A stretch of DNA of 64,000 nt, from positions 36,917 to 100,916 of the forward strand of contig CAIQHF010000014.1 of assembly GCA_903871605.1 (NCBI GenBank), written 5' to 3'. A program made the translations under genes and the position numbers. Shown here one piece after another: positions 28,919 through 40,057 of this stretch (position 1 is the first letter of the stretch; every line of letters begins with the position of its first letter). The notes under the pieces are model-generated. The model saw only the letters and a list, made by a program, of their open reading frames with translations, searched no databases and had not been told where the DNA came from. The DNA is from an uncultured Sphingomonadaceae bacterium. Lineage in GTDB: Bacteria; Pseudomonadota; Alphaproteobacteria; Sphingomonadales; Sphingomonadaceae.

Positions 28919-30157
28919 GTGACGTCGCTCTTATCCCGCGGGCAAGTGGCGGCCCTATCGGTCTTGCTCTGCCTTTTCGTGGCGGAGGCGCTTCTGGTCT
29001 CGGGCCCGGTCGGCCGGATATTGGCGATACGAAGCCTGCATATGCTTCGTGGAGGCGGCGATGTCATGCCACTGGCCGCGCCCTTCGACGTGACGGCACG
29101 GCGATCGCTCGTGGCGGTTCGTGATCTGCACTTCGGCCAATGCCGGACACCGCCCGTACCCGAGCGTGACTCGCAGCCGATCCCGCGCTTCTACGTCGAC
29201 GACAAGCAATCGGTCAGGGACCCGGAGAAATGGGCGGAAGGGGCAAGGCTGGTCCGTCCGTTACGCGTCTTCGGCAACGAGCTTGCGACGATGACATCCG
29301 ACGATCTGGCGGACCGCGTGCCCGACCAGACGCGCCGCGACTGCATGATGCGCTATCTCGAGAGCTGGTCGCAGGCCGGGGCGCAGACCGGCAGGATGAA
29401 CTACATGACGTCGAGCAATCGGGCCTGGTTCGTGATCATCGATGCGGCCACCGCACTGATCGCGCTCAAGCAGGATCGAGCGATCATGCCGGAACGCGCG
29501 GCGCCGATCGAACATTGGCTCGCGGCGCTGGCCTGGTCCGTGTTGAAGACCGATGACCAGCTGATGCGGCGGATCAAGCGCACCCCGCGCTATCCCAACA
29601 ACCATATCTATTGGGCCGGCGCCGCGGCAGTCGCGGCGGCGGTGGCGGCGCAGGATCCCGCTCTGTTTCTGCGGGGTGTCACCGCGGGGAGGCTTGGTCT
29701 GATGCAGGTCGACCGCGACGGTCTTCTGTCGGGCGAGTTATGGCGTGGTCAGCGCAGTTATGGCTATACCTTATGGGGCGCCGGCCCATTGGTGCTGATC
29801 ATTCGCTTCGCCAAGGCCAACGGTATCGACCTCACGCCGCTCAACGATCATGCCTTGGCGCGCTTCGGCGATGCGATCGTGCGCGCACCCCACACGCCCG
29901 CCTTGTTCGAGGCGCGCGCAGGTGCAACGCAGCTGGGCATGAGAGAATGGCCGCGCCAAGCGGGTGATGTGCAATTTGCCGATGTGTTTCTCGGGCTCGA
30001 CGAGAACGCCGCGATCGAGCGAGCGGTCGCGCCATATCGTCCGATCTTCAGTCAAATGCTCGGCGGCAACCTGACCGCTCTCTATGCGCCGCCCGCGATA
30101 GCGCGGAGCGCGGCGCTCCATCCATCCGCGACGCCGCTCCCCCAGCCACCGCTATAA
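28919..30157 (+). CDS. Alginate-lyase-family (AlgL/PL5-like) membrane-anchored protein, GTG start
   Basis: YPNNHIYWAGAAAVAAAVAAQDPALF...SYGYTLWGAGPLVLIIRFAKANGIDL resembles the NNHSYWAAW ... core of AlgL. Confidence 0.75.
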   Translation: MTSLLSRGQVAALSVLLCLFVAEALLVSGPVGRILAIRSLHMLRGGGDVMPLAAPFDVTARRSLVAVRDLHFGQCRTPPVPERDSQPIPRFYVDDKQSVRDPEKWAEGARLVRPLRVFGNELATMTSDDLADRVPDQTRRDCMMRYLESWSQAGAQTGRMNYMTSSNRAWFVIIDAATALIALKQDRAIMPERAAPIEHWLAALAWSVLKTDDQLMRRIKRTPRYPNNHIYWAGAAAVAAAVAAQDPALFLRGVTAGRLGLMQVDRDGLLSGELWRGQRSYGYTLWGAGPLVLIIRFAKANGIDLTPLNDHALARFGDAIVRAPHTPALFEARAGATQLGMREWPRQAGDVQFADVFLGLDENAAIERAVAPYRPIFSQMLGGNLTALYAPPAIARSAALHPSATPLPQPPL

Positions 30158-30180
30158 TGCACGCCGCAGAGCGAGGCTGG

Positions 30181-31485
30181 TCAAGGCAGGCTGTTGATCG
30201 CCGCGATGCGAACGCCGGCGAGCCCCAGCGTGGCGGCGTCGCCCCGCGCGTCGACCACGAGATCGAAATCGGCCTCTTGCAACTGCTCGGGCGTGCGGAG
30301 CAACAGGCTGGTCATTTCGGGCAGGTGCGCGAAGGAATAGCCCAGATTCTGGCCGGTCAGCGCCGATGGCTCGAGCTGCGGATCCCAGATTTTGAGATCG
30401 TAGCCGCCCTGGAGCAGCCGCCGCGCCAGATCGACATAGGGGCTCTCACGCAGATCGTCGCTGTTCGCCTTGAAGGCGAGGCCGTTAAGCAGGATCTTGG
30501 CAGCCGGCGCCACGCCGTCGGTCGCGCGTTCGTAGAGATAGCGCTTGTGCGCGTCGTTGCTGCGCATGATCGCATCGAGCACGAAGGTTTCGGCGCCGAC
30601 CTCGTTCGACAAATAGGTCAGCGCGCGCACGTCCTTGGGCAGGCAGGAACCGCCGAATGCGCCGCCGGGGCGCAGATAATAAGGCGAAATGTTGAGCTTG
30701 GTGTCCGAGATGAAGATCTCATGCACGGTCTTTGCGCTGACGCCCTCGCGGCCACAGATACGGCCGATCTCGTTGGCGAAGGCGACCTTGAGCGCGTGGA
30801 AGCTGTTGTCGACGAACTTGGTGATTTCGGCCTCGCGATAGCCGACATAGAATCGCGGCGCCTCGATCGCGCCGTACAATTCATCGACGGTGGCAGAGGG
30901 TTTGCCGTCGACCGTTCCCACCACGATCTTTGGTGGCGCGTAATAATCCTTGAGCGCGGTCGATTCGCGCAGGAATTCGGGATTATAGACCAGCTCGACC
31001 GTGTTCGACATGTCGCCGAGAAAGCCCTTGAAGATCGGCGCGATCAGCTTGTCGATCGATCCGGGACGCATCGTCGAGCGATACATCACGGTCAGCGGGC
31101 GCTCGCGCGCGGGGAGTGCTGTGGCGGCGATCGCGATCTGGCGCGAGACCTCGGCGATATAGCCCATATTGTGCGACCCATCGACCGCGCTCGGCGTGCC
31201 GACGCAGACGATCGCGAGCGTGCAATCTGCGAGGCGGTCGCCGATCTCCTGGAATGCCTCGAGCCGGCCCTGCGCGACGCCCTGCGCGAGCAGCGCCTCA
31301 AGCCCCGGCTCGTAGATCGGGCTCTTTCCCTCGTTGATCATGCGGACCTTGCTGTCGCTGACGTCGATGCCGATCACGTGATGGCCGTCGTTGATCAGGC
31401 ACGCAGCCGATGTGAGGCCGACATAGCCGACGCCGAAAATTGCAACCTTCAAGCGATTATCCCCCGCTGGATCGTCCGTTCGCAC
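30181..31485 (-). CDS. UDP-glucose/GDP-mannose dehydrogenase family, AlgD-like (possible GDP-mannose 6-dehydrogenase)
   Basis: VAIFGVGYVGLTSAACL, GKSPIYEPGLEALLAQG, NPEFLRESTALKDYYAPPKIVVG, GGAFGGSCLPKDVRALTY, LNGLAFKANSDDLRESPYVDLA. Confidence 0.9.
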   Translation of the reverse strand: MRTDDPAGDNRLKVAIFGVGYVGLTSAACLINDGHHVIGIDVSDSKVRMINEGKSPIYEPGLEALLAQGVAQGRLEAFQEIGDRLADCTLAIVCVGTPSAVDGSHNMGYIAEVSRQIAIAATALPARERPLTVMYRSTMRPGSIDKLIAPIFKGFLGDMSNTVELVYNPEFLRESTALKDYYAPPKIVVGTVDGKPSATVDELYGAIEAPRFYVGYREAEITKFVDNSFHALKVAFANEIGRICGREGVSAKTVHEIFISDTKLNISPYYLRPGGAFGGSCLPKDVRALTYLSNEVGAETFVLDAIMRSNDAHKRYLYERATDGVAPAAKILLNGLAFKANSDDLRESPYVDLARRLLQGGYDLKIWDPQLEPSALTGQNLGYSFAHLPEMTSLLLRTPEQLQEADFDLVVDARGDAATLGLAGVRIAAINSLP

Positions 31486-31581
31486 GGACGCTGAAACTAT
31501 GCCGCAGTTGCGAACGGCGCCAGCGGAATCGATCCGCCATGGCCGATCCGTCCGAACGGGATCGTGCCGATCGCGCGTGCG

Positions 31582-32670
31582 TCAGTGTGGCGCCTTCCGG
31601 ATCCCGTCGAACAGGCCAAGGTTCGGTACCAGTGGCGCACCCGATGCCTGTTTGGCATCGATCTCGCTCGCGGTCGCTTGCGCGAGCCTGGCGCGCCTGG
31701 TCCATCCGGGGTGGCTGGGGCTTGCGAGAATGCCCAGGCCGTGATCCCGGCCGAAGCGCCGCCAGAAATCCGCCGCTTTGTGATAGTCGTAGCCGGCGCG
31801 GGCCATCAGATAGAGATCGGTATAGTCCGCCTCGATTTCGGATTCCCTCGTCCCGACCGCACCTGCCTCGATCCGCCCCTTGCGCAGCCCGGCCGCGGGA
31901 TGATCGTGATGGACATTATGCGCGGTTTCGTGCCCGAGCACGACCGCGAGCTCGTCGTCGTCCCTCGCGTAGCGGACCATATCGATCGTGATCGTGGCGG
32001 CGACGCCGTCCGCGTAGGAGTCGAACCCCGGCGCCAGGGAAAGGTCGGTGCGCGAGGCGCAGCCGATGGCCGGCACCAGCGCGAGGTCGAGCGTCTTGCC
32101 GCCGCGGTTGACCGAGACGATCGTCCTGCCCCTGGCCATAGCGGCATCCATCGCGGCCGAAAACGCGTCGATCCGCGCCGTGCTCGCGGGTTGCTGCGCG
32201 ATCGCGCGCGCAGGCTCGACGACGGGCCTCGCGTCGATCGCGGTGATGGCGTCGCCAGCGAGGACGCCCGCGCGTGCGGCGGGGCCGTCGGGAACCACCA
32301 GCATCACGGTATAGCCCGAATCCATCTTGAAGAAGCGGATCGCGGCGGAACGCATGTCGGGCTTATATTCGGTCGGATCCTGAACGACCCAGCCGGCCTC
32401 GGGTTGTAGCGTGTCGCACAGGCCGCGATTGGCGGTCGTCAGGCGATAGCCCACCGAGGCCACCCGCGCCTGTTGGTGCAGCAGTTCGGCAAAGCCCTGA
32501 TCCCACTCGCCCGGGTTCGCGCCGGCGGCGTATGTGGGTGACGCCAGGGCGGTGATCAGAGCGGCGGTGATGGTCGGTCTGCGCAAACGAACCCGATCAA
32601 TTGGGGCGCCCGAAGGCCAGGCGACGACAATCATGACGCGCGCGCCATGATGTGCAAGCGCAGTGCGCAC
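31582..32670 (-). CDS. M48-like metalloprotease with PDZ-like domain
   Basis: VLGHETAHNVHHDH zinc motif; GYTVMLVVPDGPAARAGVLAGDAITAIDARPV PDZ-like; start uncertain. Confidence 0.8.
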   Translation of the reverse strand: MRTALAHHGARVMIVVAWPSGAPIDRVRLRRPTITAALITALASPTYAAGANPGEWDQGFAELLHQQARVASVGYRLTTANRGLCDTLQPEAGWVVQDPTEYKPDMRSAAIRFFKMDSGYTVMLVVPDGPAARAGVLAGDAITAIDARPVVEPARAIAQQPASTARIDAFSAAMDAAMARGRTIVSVNRGGKTLDLALVPAIGCASRTDLSLAPGFDSYADGVAATITIDMVRYARDDDELAVVLGHETAHNVHHDHPAAGLRKGRIEAGAVGTRESEIEADYTDLYLMARAGYDYHKAADFWRRFGRDHGLGILASPSHPGWTRRARLAQATASEIDAKQASGAPLVPNLGLFDGIRKAPH

Positions 32671-32734
32671 ACAAAATTACGGCGAGGCAACTTGCGTTGC
32701 CCCGCCGCCAATCTGCCGATTCGGTTGCTAGCGA

Positions 32735-33010
32735 TTAATTGCCGCCGGGGCTGCTCGCATTGTGGTGGCTGTTGTGAACGCCGGCGTAGATGCCAGCACC
32801 GGCAGCGGCGCCGGCGAGAACGGCGAGCGCGACCGTGCCGGGCGCGACGTCGCTGACGTGACGGCCCTTGCCCTTGGTGACGCGCGTGCCGGTCGGAAGG
32901 GACCGAAGCACCGAGAAGCTGGTGTTCGACGCGCGCACCGGGCTCGCCTGCACGGCGGTTGCAGTCAGCGAGACGGCGAGCAATGCCATCGTAGCAATTC
33001 CGAACTTCAT
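32735..33010 (-). CDS. Small exported Gly/Ala-rich protein
   Basis: Signal peptide MKFGIATMALLAVSLTATAVQA, RBS AAGGAGGACACC upstream; C-terminal hydrophobic segment and HNSHHN tail. Confidence 0.7.
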   Translation of the reverse strand: MKFGIATMALLAVSLTATAVQASPVRASNTSFSVLRSLPTGTRVTKGKGRHVSDVAPGTVALAVLAGAAAGAGIYAGVHNSHHNASSPGGN

Positions 33011-33325
33011 CATGGTGTCCTCCTTTACCGAACCTGAATCGGGTAATGCTGCGATGCCACAGCGCCCCGCTTCCGTCAACCATCCGATCGGCGGCGCTTC
33101 CGACCGATTATGGTGTGCCACTGTAATATCGCCGAAAATCAATTACTTCGTGGTTAATGGGCCACAGCGCTCGCCGGCGGCCCAAGATCCGAGTCCATAG
33201 GCAGACTATGCGTTTATTGCGTAGGAAGGATCGACTCGCCTTGTCGTTGCTTCGCTTTGACATCGTGTCAACGCCGCGGTGCGGCTACTTGTCTCGATTA
33301 GGGAGATTCTTCGTGACGCGCTGAT

Positions 33326-34807
33326 TTGCTGTGCTGCAAGATTAGCGGTACGAAGACTCGGCGGTCGGCCATCTTGGGGGGCGACGTGAACGTTTTGGGG
33401 AACAACGTGAACGTTATCGCGGATCGGGCTGTCTGGGGAGATGCGTCGGCATCGCCGACCATGCCCCAGATCCCGCCGCGGCGGGATCGCCTGCGGCTCG
33501 GCCTTCAATTCTCGTTGATCGCGATCGACATGGTCGGGCTGGCGACCGGCGACCTGCTCGCTCACTTTGTCTGGCTCGGCCCCGGCGCCTGGCCCCATGC
33601 GCTGGACAGCATAGCGGCGTTCCTGCCGCTCTATCTGCTCGCCGGCATCTACAGCGGCGCTTTCTCGTCCAGCGTCCTGTCCGATGCGCGGCGCAGCATG
33701 GTGCGCGGCTTCCGGACCGTGGTGCTGACCTGTCTCGGGGTGGTGCTCGTCGGCTTCTTCCTCAAGGCCGGCGACCAGATCTCCCGCGTCGCGCTGCTGA
33801 TGAGCGGCGTGTTCGGCGCTACTCTGGTGGTGACGATGCGCCCGATCTTCTATTATTGGGCGAAGCGCTGCTACGGCACGCTGCTCTATAGCGAAGTGTT
33901 GCTGCTCGACGATTGTCGCTGCGACGCCCCTCGCGGCGTGTTCGTGCTCGATGCGGCGAAGGTGGGATTGCGTTGCGATCTGCGCGATCCGCACATGCTC
34001 GATCGGATCGGGCGGCTACTCGCACCTGCCGACCGGGTCATCGTCGCATGCGCGGTCGAGCGGCGTCGCGACTGGGCGATGATGCTCAAGGGCGCCAACA
34101 TCCGCGCCGAGATCATGAGTGGCGAACTGACGCCGCTGGGCCCGCTGGGCACGGGTCGCTTCGACGGCGGCTCGACCGTGATCGTCGCCGCCGGCTCGCT
34201 CGACATCCGCCAGGGCATGATGAAGCGCGCGCTCGATTTCGGGCTGGCGCTGGTCGCGCTGATCATGCTCTCGCCGCTGCTGGTCGCGGTCGCCGTCGCG
34301 ATCCGGCTCGACAGCTCGGGTCCGGTCTTCTTCGAACAGCGCCGCGTCGGGCGTGGCAACCGCCAGTTCGGCATGTTCAAATTCCGCAGCATGCGAACCG
34401 AGAATTGCGACCAGCACGGCGGACGCTCGACGATGCGCGACGACGATCGGATTACGCGCGTCGGCCGCTTCATCCGCTCGACCAGCATCGACGAGCTGCC
34501 GCAACTGCTGAACATCCTCAAGGGCGACATGAGCTTCGTCGGGCCCCGGCCGCATGCGCTGGGCTCGCTGGCGGGCGAACTGCTGTTCTGGGAGGTGGAC
34601 GAGCGCTATTGGCATCGCCACGCCTGCAAACCCGGATTGACCGGGCTCGCGCAGGTGAGGGGGTTTCGCGGCGCGACGCATTCGCAATCGGATCTCGTCA
34701 ACCGCCTCCAGGCCGATCTCGAATATCTGGCAGGGTGGACGATCTGGCGCGACGTCTCGATCCTGCTCGCGACCGTCCGCGTGGTGGTGCACCGCAACGC
34801 CTATTGA
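33326..34807 (+). CDS. Bacterial sugar transferase (polyprenyl-phosphate hexose-1-phosphate transferase), EPS priming enzyme; start ambiguous (GTG 33386, GTG 33407 or ATG 33461)
   Basis: MMKRALDFGLALVALIMLSPLLVAVAVAIRLDSSGPVFFEQRRVGRGNRQFGMFKFRSM, STSIDELPQLLNILKGDMSFVGPRPHAL, KPGLTGLAQVRGFRG. Confidence 0.93.
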   Translation: MLCCKISGTKTRRSAILGGDVNVLGNNVNVIADRAVWGDASASPTMPQIPPRRDRLRLGLQFSLIAIDMVGLATGDLLAHFVWLGPGAWPHALDSIAAFLPLYLLAGIYSGAFSSSVLSDARRSMVRGFRTVVLTCLGVVLVGFFLKAGDQISRVALLMSGVFGATLVVTMRPIFYYWAKRCYGTLLYSEVLLLDDCRCDAPRGVFVLDAAKVGLRCDLRDPHMLDRIGRLLAPADRVIVACAVERRRDWAMMLKGANIRAEIMSGELTPLGPLGTGRFDGGSTVIVAAGSLDIRQGMMKRALDFGLALVALIMLSPLLVAVAVAIRLDSSGPVFFEQRRVGRGNRQFGMFKFRSMRTENCDQHGGRSTMRDDDRITRVGRFIRSTSIDELPQLLNILKGDMSFVGPRPHALGSLAGELLFWEVDERYWHRHACKPGLTGLAQVRGFRGATHSQSDLVNRLQADLEYLAGWTIWRDVSILLATVRVVVHRNAY

Positions 34808-34828
34808 GCGCCCGCGGTCACCCCGCGC

Positions 34829-35572
34829 TCAGGTCTGCAGGAAGCGTTGCTCCTCGCCTTCGAGGCAGAGCGCGGTCAGCCGCCCGGTCGCATAGGCGCC
34901 GGTATCGATGCCGATGCGGTTGGGCAGCCAGTCGACCTCGGTCGCGATCGAATGGCCGTGGACGACGATCGCGCCGTGATGGCGCGAGCTTTCGAGAAAC
35001 TCCTCGCGGATCCAGAAGCTATCGCCCTTGTCCTGCCGGTCGAGCGGCACGCCGGGACGAACGCCGGCATGGACGAAGAAATAATCGCCGATCGTCATGC
35101 TCTGGCGCAGTCCCATCAGCCAGCGGACGACGCGGACGGGGATCGCGTCGTGCGCCGCCTCCAGGATCTCCGAGATCGTGCCGTCCGCGATCATCTGCGG
35201 ATCGACGCCCCAGCTTTCCAGCGCCTCGCGCCCGCCGACCTTGAGCCAAAGCGGCAGCTGCGCGCGATCGCCGTCGAGGACGTGGAGCATGATCTCCTCG
35301 TGATTGCCCATCAGCGTCGTCTGGCGCGCCCATTCGGGCGGATTCATCGCCCGCTCGACCACGCCGCGCGAATCGGGGCCGCGATCGACGAGGTCGCCGA
35401 GCAGGACCAGATCGACCGCCGCGGGCGGGCGGGCGCGATGATCCGCCTCGATCATCCCCAGCAGCCTGTCGAACAGATCGAGCCGGCCGTGAACGTCGCC
35501 GATCGCGTAGACGCGGCGCCCCTCCGGCACGCTGGGGGCGGGGCGCTTGGTCTTGAGGAGGCGTTTAAGCAC
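34829..35572 (-). CDS. Metallophosphoesterase (ser/thr phosphatase family)
   Basis: VYAIGDVHGRLDLF, LVLLGDLVDRGPDS, LMGNHEEIML, VVHGHS. Confidence 0.92.
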   Translation of the reverse strand: MLKRLLKTKRPAPSVPEGRRVYAIGDVHGRLDLFDRLLGMIEADHRARPPAAVDLVLLGDLVDRGPDSRGVVERAMNPPEWARQTTLMGNHEEIMLHVLDGDRAQLPLWLKVGGREALESWGVDPQMIADGTISEILEAAHDAIPVRVVRWLMGLRQSMTIGDYFFVHAGVRPGVPLDRQDKGDSFWIREEFLESSRHHGAIVVHGHSIATEVDWLPNRIGIDTGAYATGRLTALCLEGEEQRFLQT

Positions 35573-35685
35573 GATGCATCATCTGAAAGCCACGATCGGG
35601 CAACCTTCGTCCAAGCGCGCAGATGCAGCAAGGCCTAACTGGGCCGGATCGCCGCACGGCCCGGTGCTCGCCACCCGCCCGCGCA

Positions 35686-36339
35686 TCACCCCCGTGCATC
35701 GCGGGGCGGGGCGTGATCCGAGCGAGACCGTCGGCGCGACGCGATCTCGGTCGGGAGTTCGCACCGCCATTTTCTGAACCACAGCGCCGCACCCGCTATC
35801 ACCGCGAGCATCGCCGGTTCGGCGAGCAGCCCGAGCCGCAGGCCGCCAACATTGAGGCGCAATGCCGCGTCGATCGCGTGCGCGGAGACCGCGCGGACGC
35901 CGAGCAGCAGCAGCAGGCCGATCCCGCCGGCCGCGGCGAGGCGGATTGCGGGGTGGCGCCGGCGGAGCAGCCAGTCGCTGCCCCCCACCAGGACGATCCC
36001 GACGAACAGGCCGCCAAGCACGAAGCGCGCCTGGATGTCGTGACGCGTGGCGTACATATCATGCTGTATCAGATCGCTCCGCAGCGAACTGTCGATCAGA
36101 TATTCGATGTTGGCGGCACGGTAGATCGCCGCGAGCACCAGCAGGACGGCGAGGGTGATCCAGAGGCGGTTGTCACGCTTCCAGTCGCGCGCGAACTGGC
36201 GATGCTCGCGCACCGGGTTGTCCTGACCGGCGCGCATCGCGACCAGCGTCACCGCCGCGGTGCAGAGATAGAAGGCCGCCGCGATCAGCAGCAGAATCTC
36301 CGAGGGCGGTTGCTGGGTGGCGACTTGCGGGGCGGACAT
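35686..36339 (-). CDS. Hypothetical polytopic membrane protein
   Basis: 217-aa ORF with several hydrophobic helices. Confidence 0.65.
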   Translation of the reverse strand: MSAPQVATQQPPSEILLLIAAAFYLCTAAVTLVAMRAGQDNPVREHRQFARDWKRDNRLWITLAVLLVLAAIYRAANIEYLIDSSLRSDLIQHDMYATRHDIQARFVLGGLFVGIVLVGGSDWLLRRRHPAIRLAAAGGIGLLLLLGVRAVSAHAIDAALRLNVGGLRLGLLAEPAMLAVIAGAALWFRKWRCELPTEIASRRRSRSDHAPPRDARG

Positions 36340-36449
36340 GCCGGATCTCCTGACGGACGTGCGTAGCTATCGAAAGCCCATCGCGTTTCCAAGCGGGTTC
36401 GGCGCCGCCCTCGCGTGTCTGGCCGACCGCCACGCCGGGCGTGCCGTAC

Positions 36450-36938
36450 CTAGGGCCTCGTCGGCGCGACGACCTGACGCTGCGGCTTGACGCCGGCCGG
36501 GCGATGCGCGGGCGCTCGCGCGGCGCCCGCCACGCCGGTGTCGGTCGGCTTGGCCGCGGCCGGCGACTTGGCCGCGGTCTTCGCGGAGGCGGGGTCCGGC
36601 GGAGGAGATTTGATCCCCCTGAGTTCGTCCACCTCGCTCTGGAGCGCGACGATCGCCGCATGCTGGTCGTCGAGCTGCTGTTGCATCGCCTCGACCTGCT
36701 TGCCCTGCTGGCTGGCCTTCAACGTCTCGACGTCCGCCTGCAGCTGGGACAGCTGGCCGGCGCTCATGTCGTTCATCGATGCCGCGACGATGTCCTGCGC
36801 CTGCCGCGCGCCCGCCTGCTTGGCGGCGGCCTGCTCCTGCAGCAGCAACTCGTCGCCATTGTCAGACGAATCATTATGGCCGCATCCGGCGATGGCGATG
36901 GCAAGGCTCAGCGCAGCGAAAGGGGCCTTTCGGATCAT
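36450..36938 (-). CDS. Hypothetical lipoprotein with coiled-coil segment
   Basis: Lipobox LAIAIAGCGHNDSS; heptad-like QLQADVETLKASQQGKQVEAMQQQLDDQHAAIVALQSEVDEL; start trimmed to 36938. Confidence 0.65.
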   Translation of the reverse strand: MIRKAPFAALSLAIAIAGCGHNDSSDNGDELLLQEQAAAKQAGARQAQDIVAASMNDMSAGQLSQLQADVETLKASQQGKQVEAMQQQLDDQHAAIVALQSEVDELRGIKSPPPDPASAKTAAKSPAAAKPTDTGVAGAARAPAHRPAGVKPQRQVVAPTRP

Positions 36939-37177
36939 CCTGCGGGAATAGCCAAGCTTCGCCGATATGGCCATGCCCGTCGCGGTGATTGGCGCGACCC
37001 CGCCGCGGGTTCGAAGCGCGGCGCGACCGGCGCGGCAAGCCGGCAGGTCGTTTCGGGCCTGAGAGCATTCCGCTCCGCAGTCCGGCCGCGCGCGATCGGC
37101 CGTCGCATTTTGCAAGCAACTCTTTGGTGCGTCATCGCTTTCTAACCGTGCACCCATTCGGGATTCAGGAGCGTAAG

Positions 37178-39322
<2,145 letters not shown>

Positions 39323-39340
39323 GCGGCGCATTTTCCCACC

Positions 39341-39368
39341 GGCGCCGGAGCCAAATCGCTCCGGCACC
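39341..39368. terminator. Hairpin after catalase gene
   Basis: GGCGCCGGAGC-caaatc-GCTCCGGCACC stem-loop; no strong T-run. Confidence 0.4.
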
Positions 39369-39422
39369 GTTACAACCCCACCCGACGTCGGCCGTTGCCG
39401 TACGCCGAATAGGAGACATGCC

Positions 39423-40013
39423 TTGGCCAAGAAGCCTGCACCGAAGCCGATCAGCGAAGCGCAGCCGCAATACAAGGTCGAGTATCGCGAGATCCAGCCC
39501 TATGGGACGCTCAAGAAGCTTCCGCTCGCGCTGGAGGACAATGCGCGCACCAAGAGCGTCGCGACCCTCAACCAGGTGCTCGCCGACACGATGACGCTGC
39601 GCGACATGTACAAGAAGCATCATTGGCAGATGTCGGGCGCGACCTTCTACCAGCTCCATCTGCTGCTCGACACGCATTACGAGGCGCAGGCGGCGCTCGT
39701 CGACATGATAGCCGAGCGGATCATGGCGCTCGGCGGGATCAGCATCGCGATGGCACCCGATGTCGCAGAGATGACCCGAATCCCCCGGCCCCCCAAGGGG
39801 CGCGAGGACGTCCCGACGCAGCTCGCGCGTCTGCTCGAGGCGCACGAGATCATCCTGCGCGAGGCCCATGAAGGCGCCGACGAGGCCGATGAATCGGGCG
39901 ATGACGGCACCAACGATCTGCTCGTCAGCAACGTCATCCGCACCAACGAACCGCAAGTCTGGTTCATCGCCGAGCATCTTGCCGAAACCGCGCTGGTGCG
40001 CTCGGACGCGTGA
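39423..40013 (+). CDS. dps: Dps/ferritin-like DNA protection protein, TTG start
   Basis: LNQVLADTMTLRDMYKKHHWQMSGATFYQLHLLLDTHYEAQAALVDMIAERIMALGG. Confidence 0.9.
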   Translation: MAKKPAPKPISEAQPQYKVEYREIQPYGTLKKLPLALEDNARTKSVATLNQVLADTMTLRDMYKKHHWQMSGATFYQLHLLLDTHYEAQAALVDMIAERIMALGGISIAMAPDVAEMTRIPRPPKGREDVPTQLARLLEAHEIILREAHEGADEADESGDDGTNDLLVSNVIRTNEPQVWFIAEHLAETALVRSDA

Positions 40014-40057
40014 GCTGTGAGGCCGTCGCGGCATGATCCGCGGCGGCCGTTCGGCGT

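Noticed and set aside
30157-31494. 445-aa plus-strand ORF opposite the AlgD-like gene
   Set aside because: Antisense shadow; the minus strand has full dehydrogenase motifs
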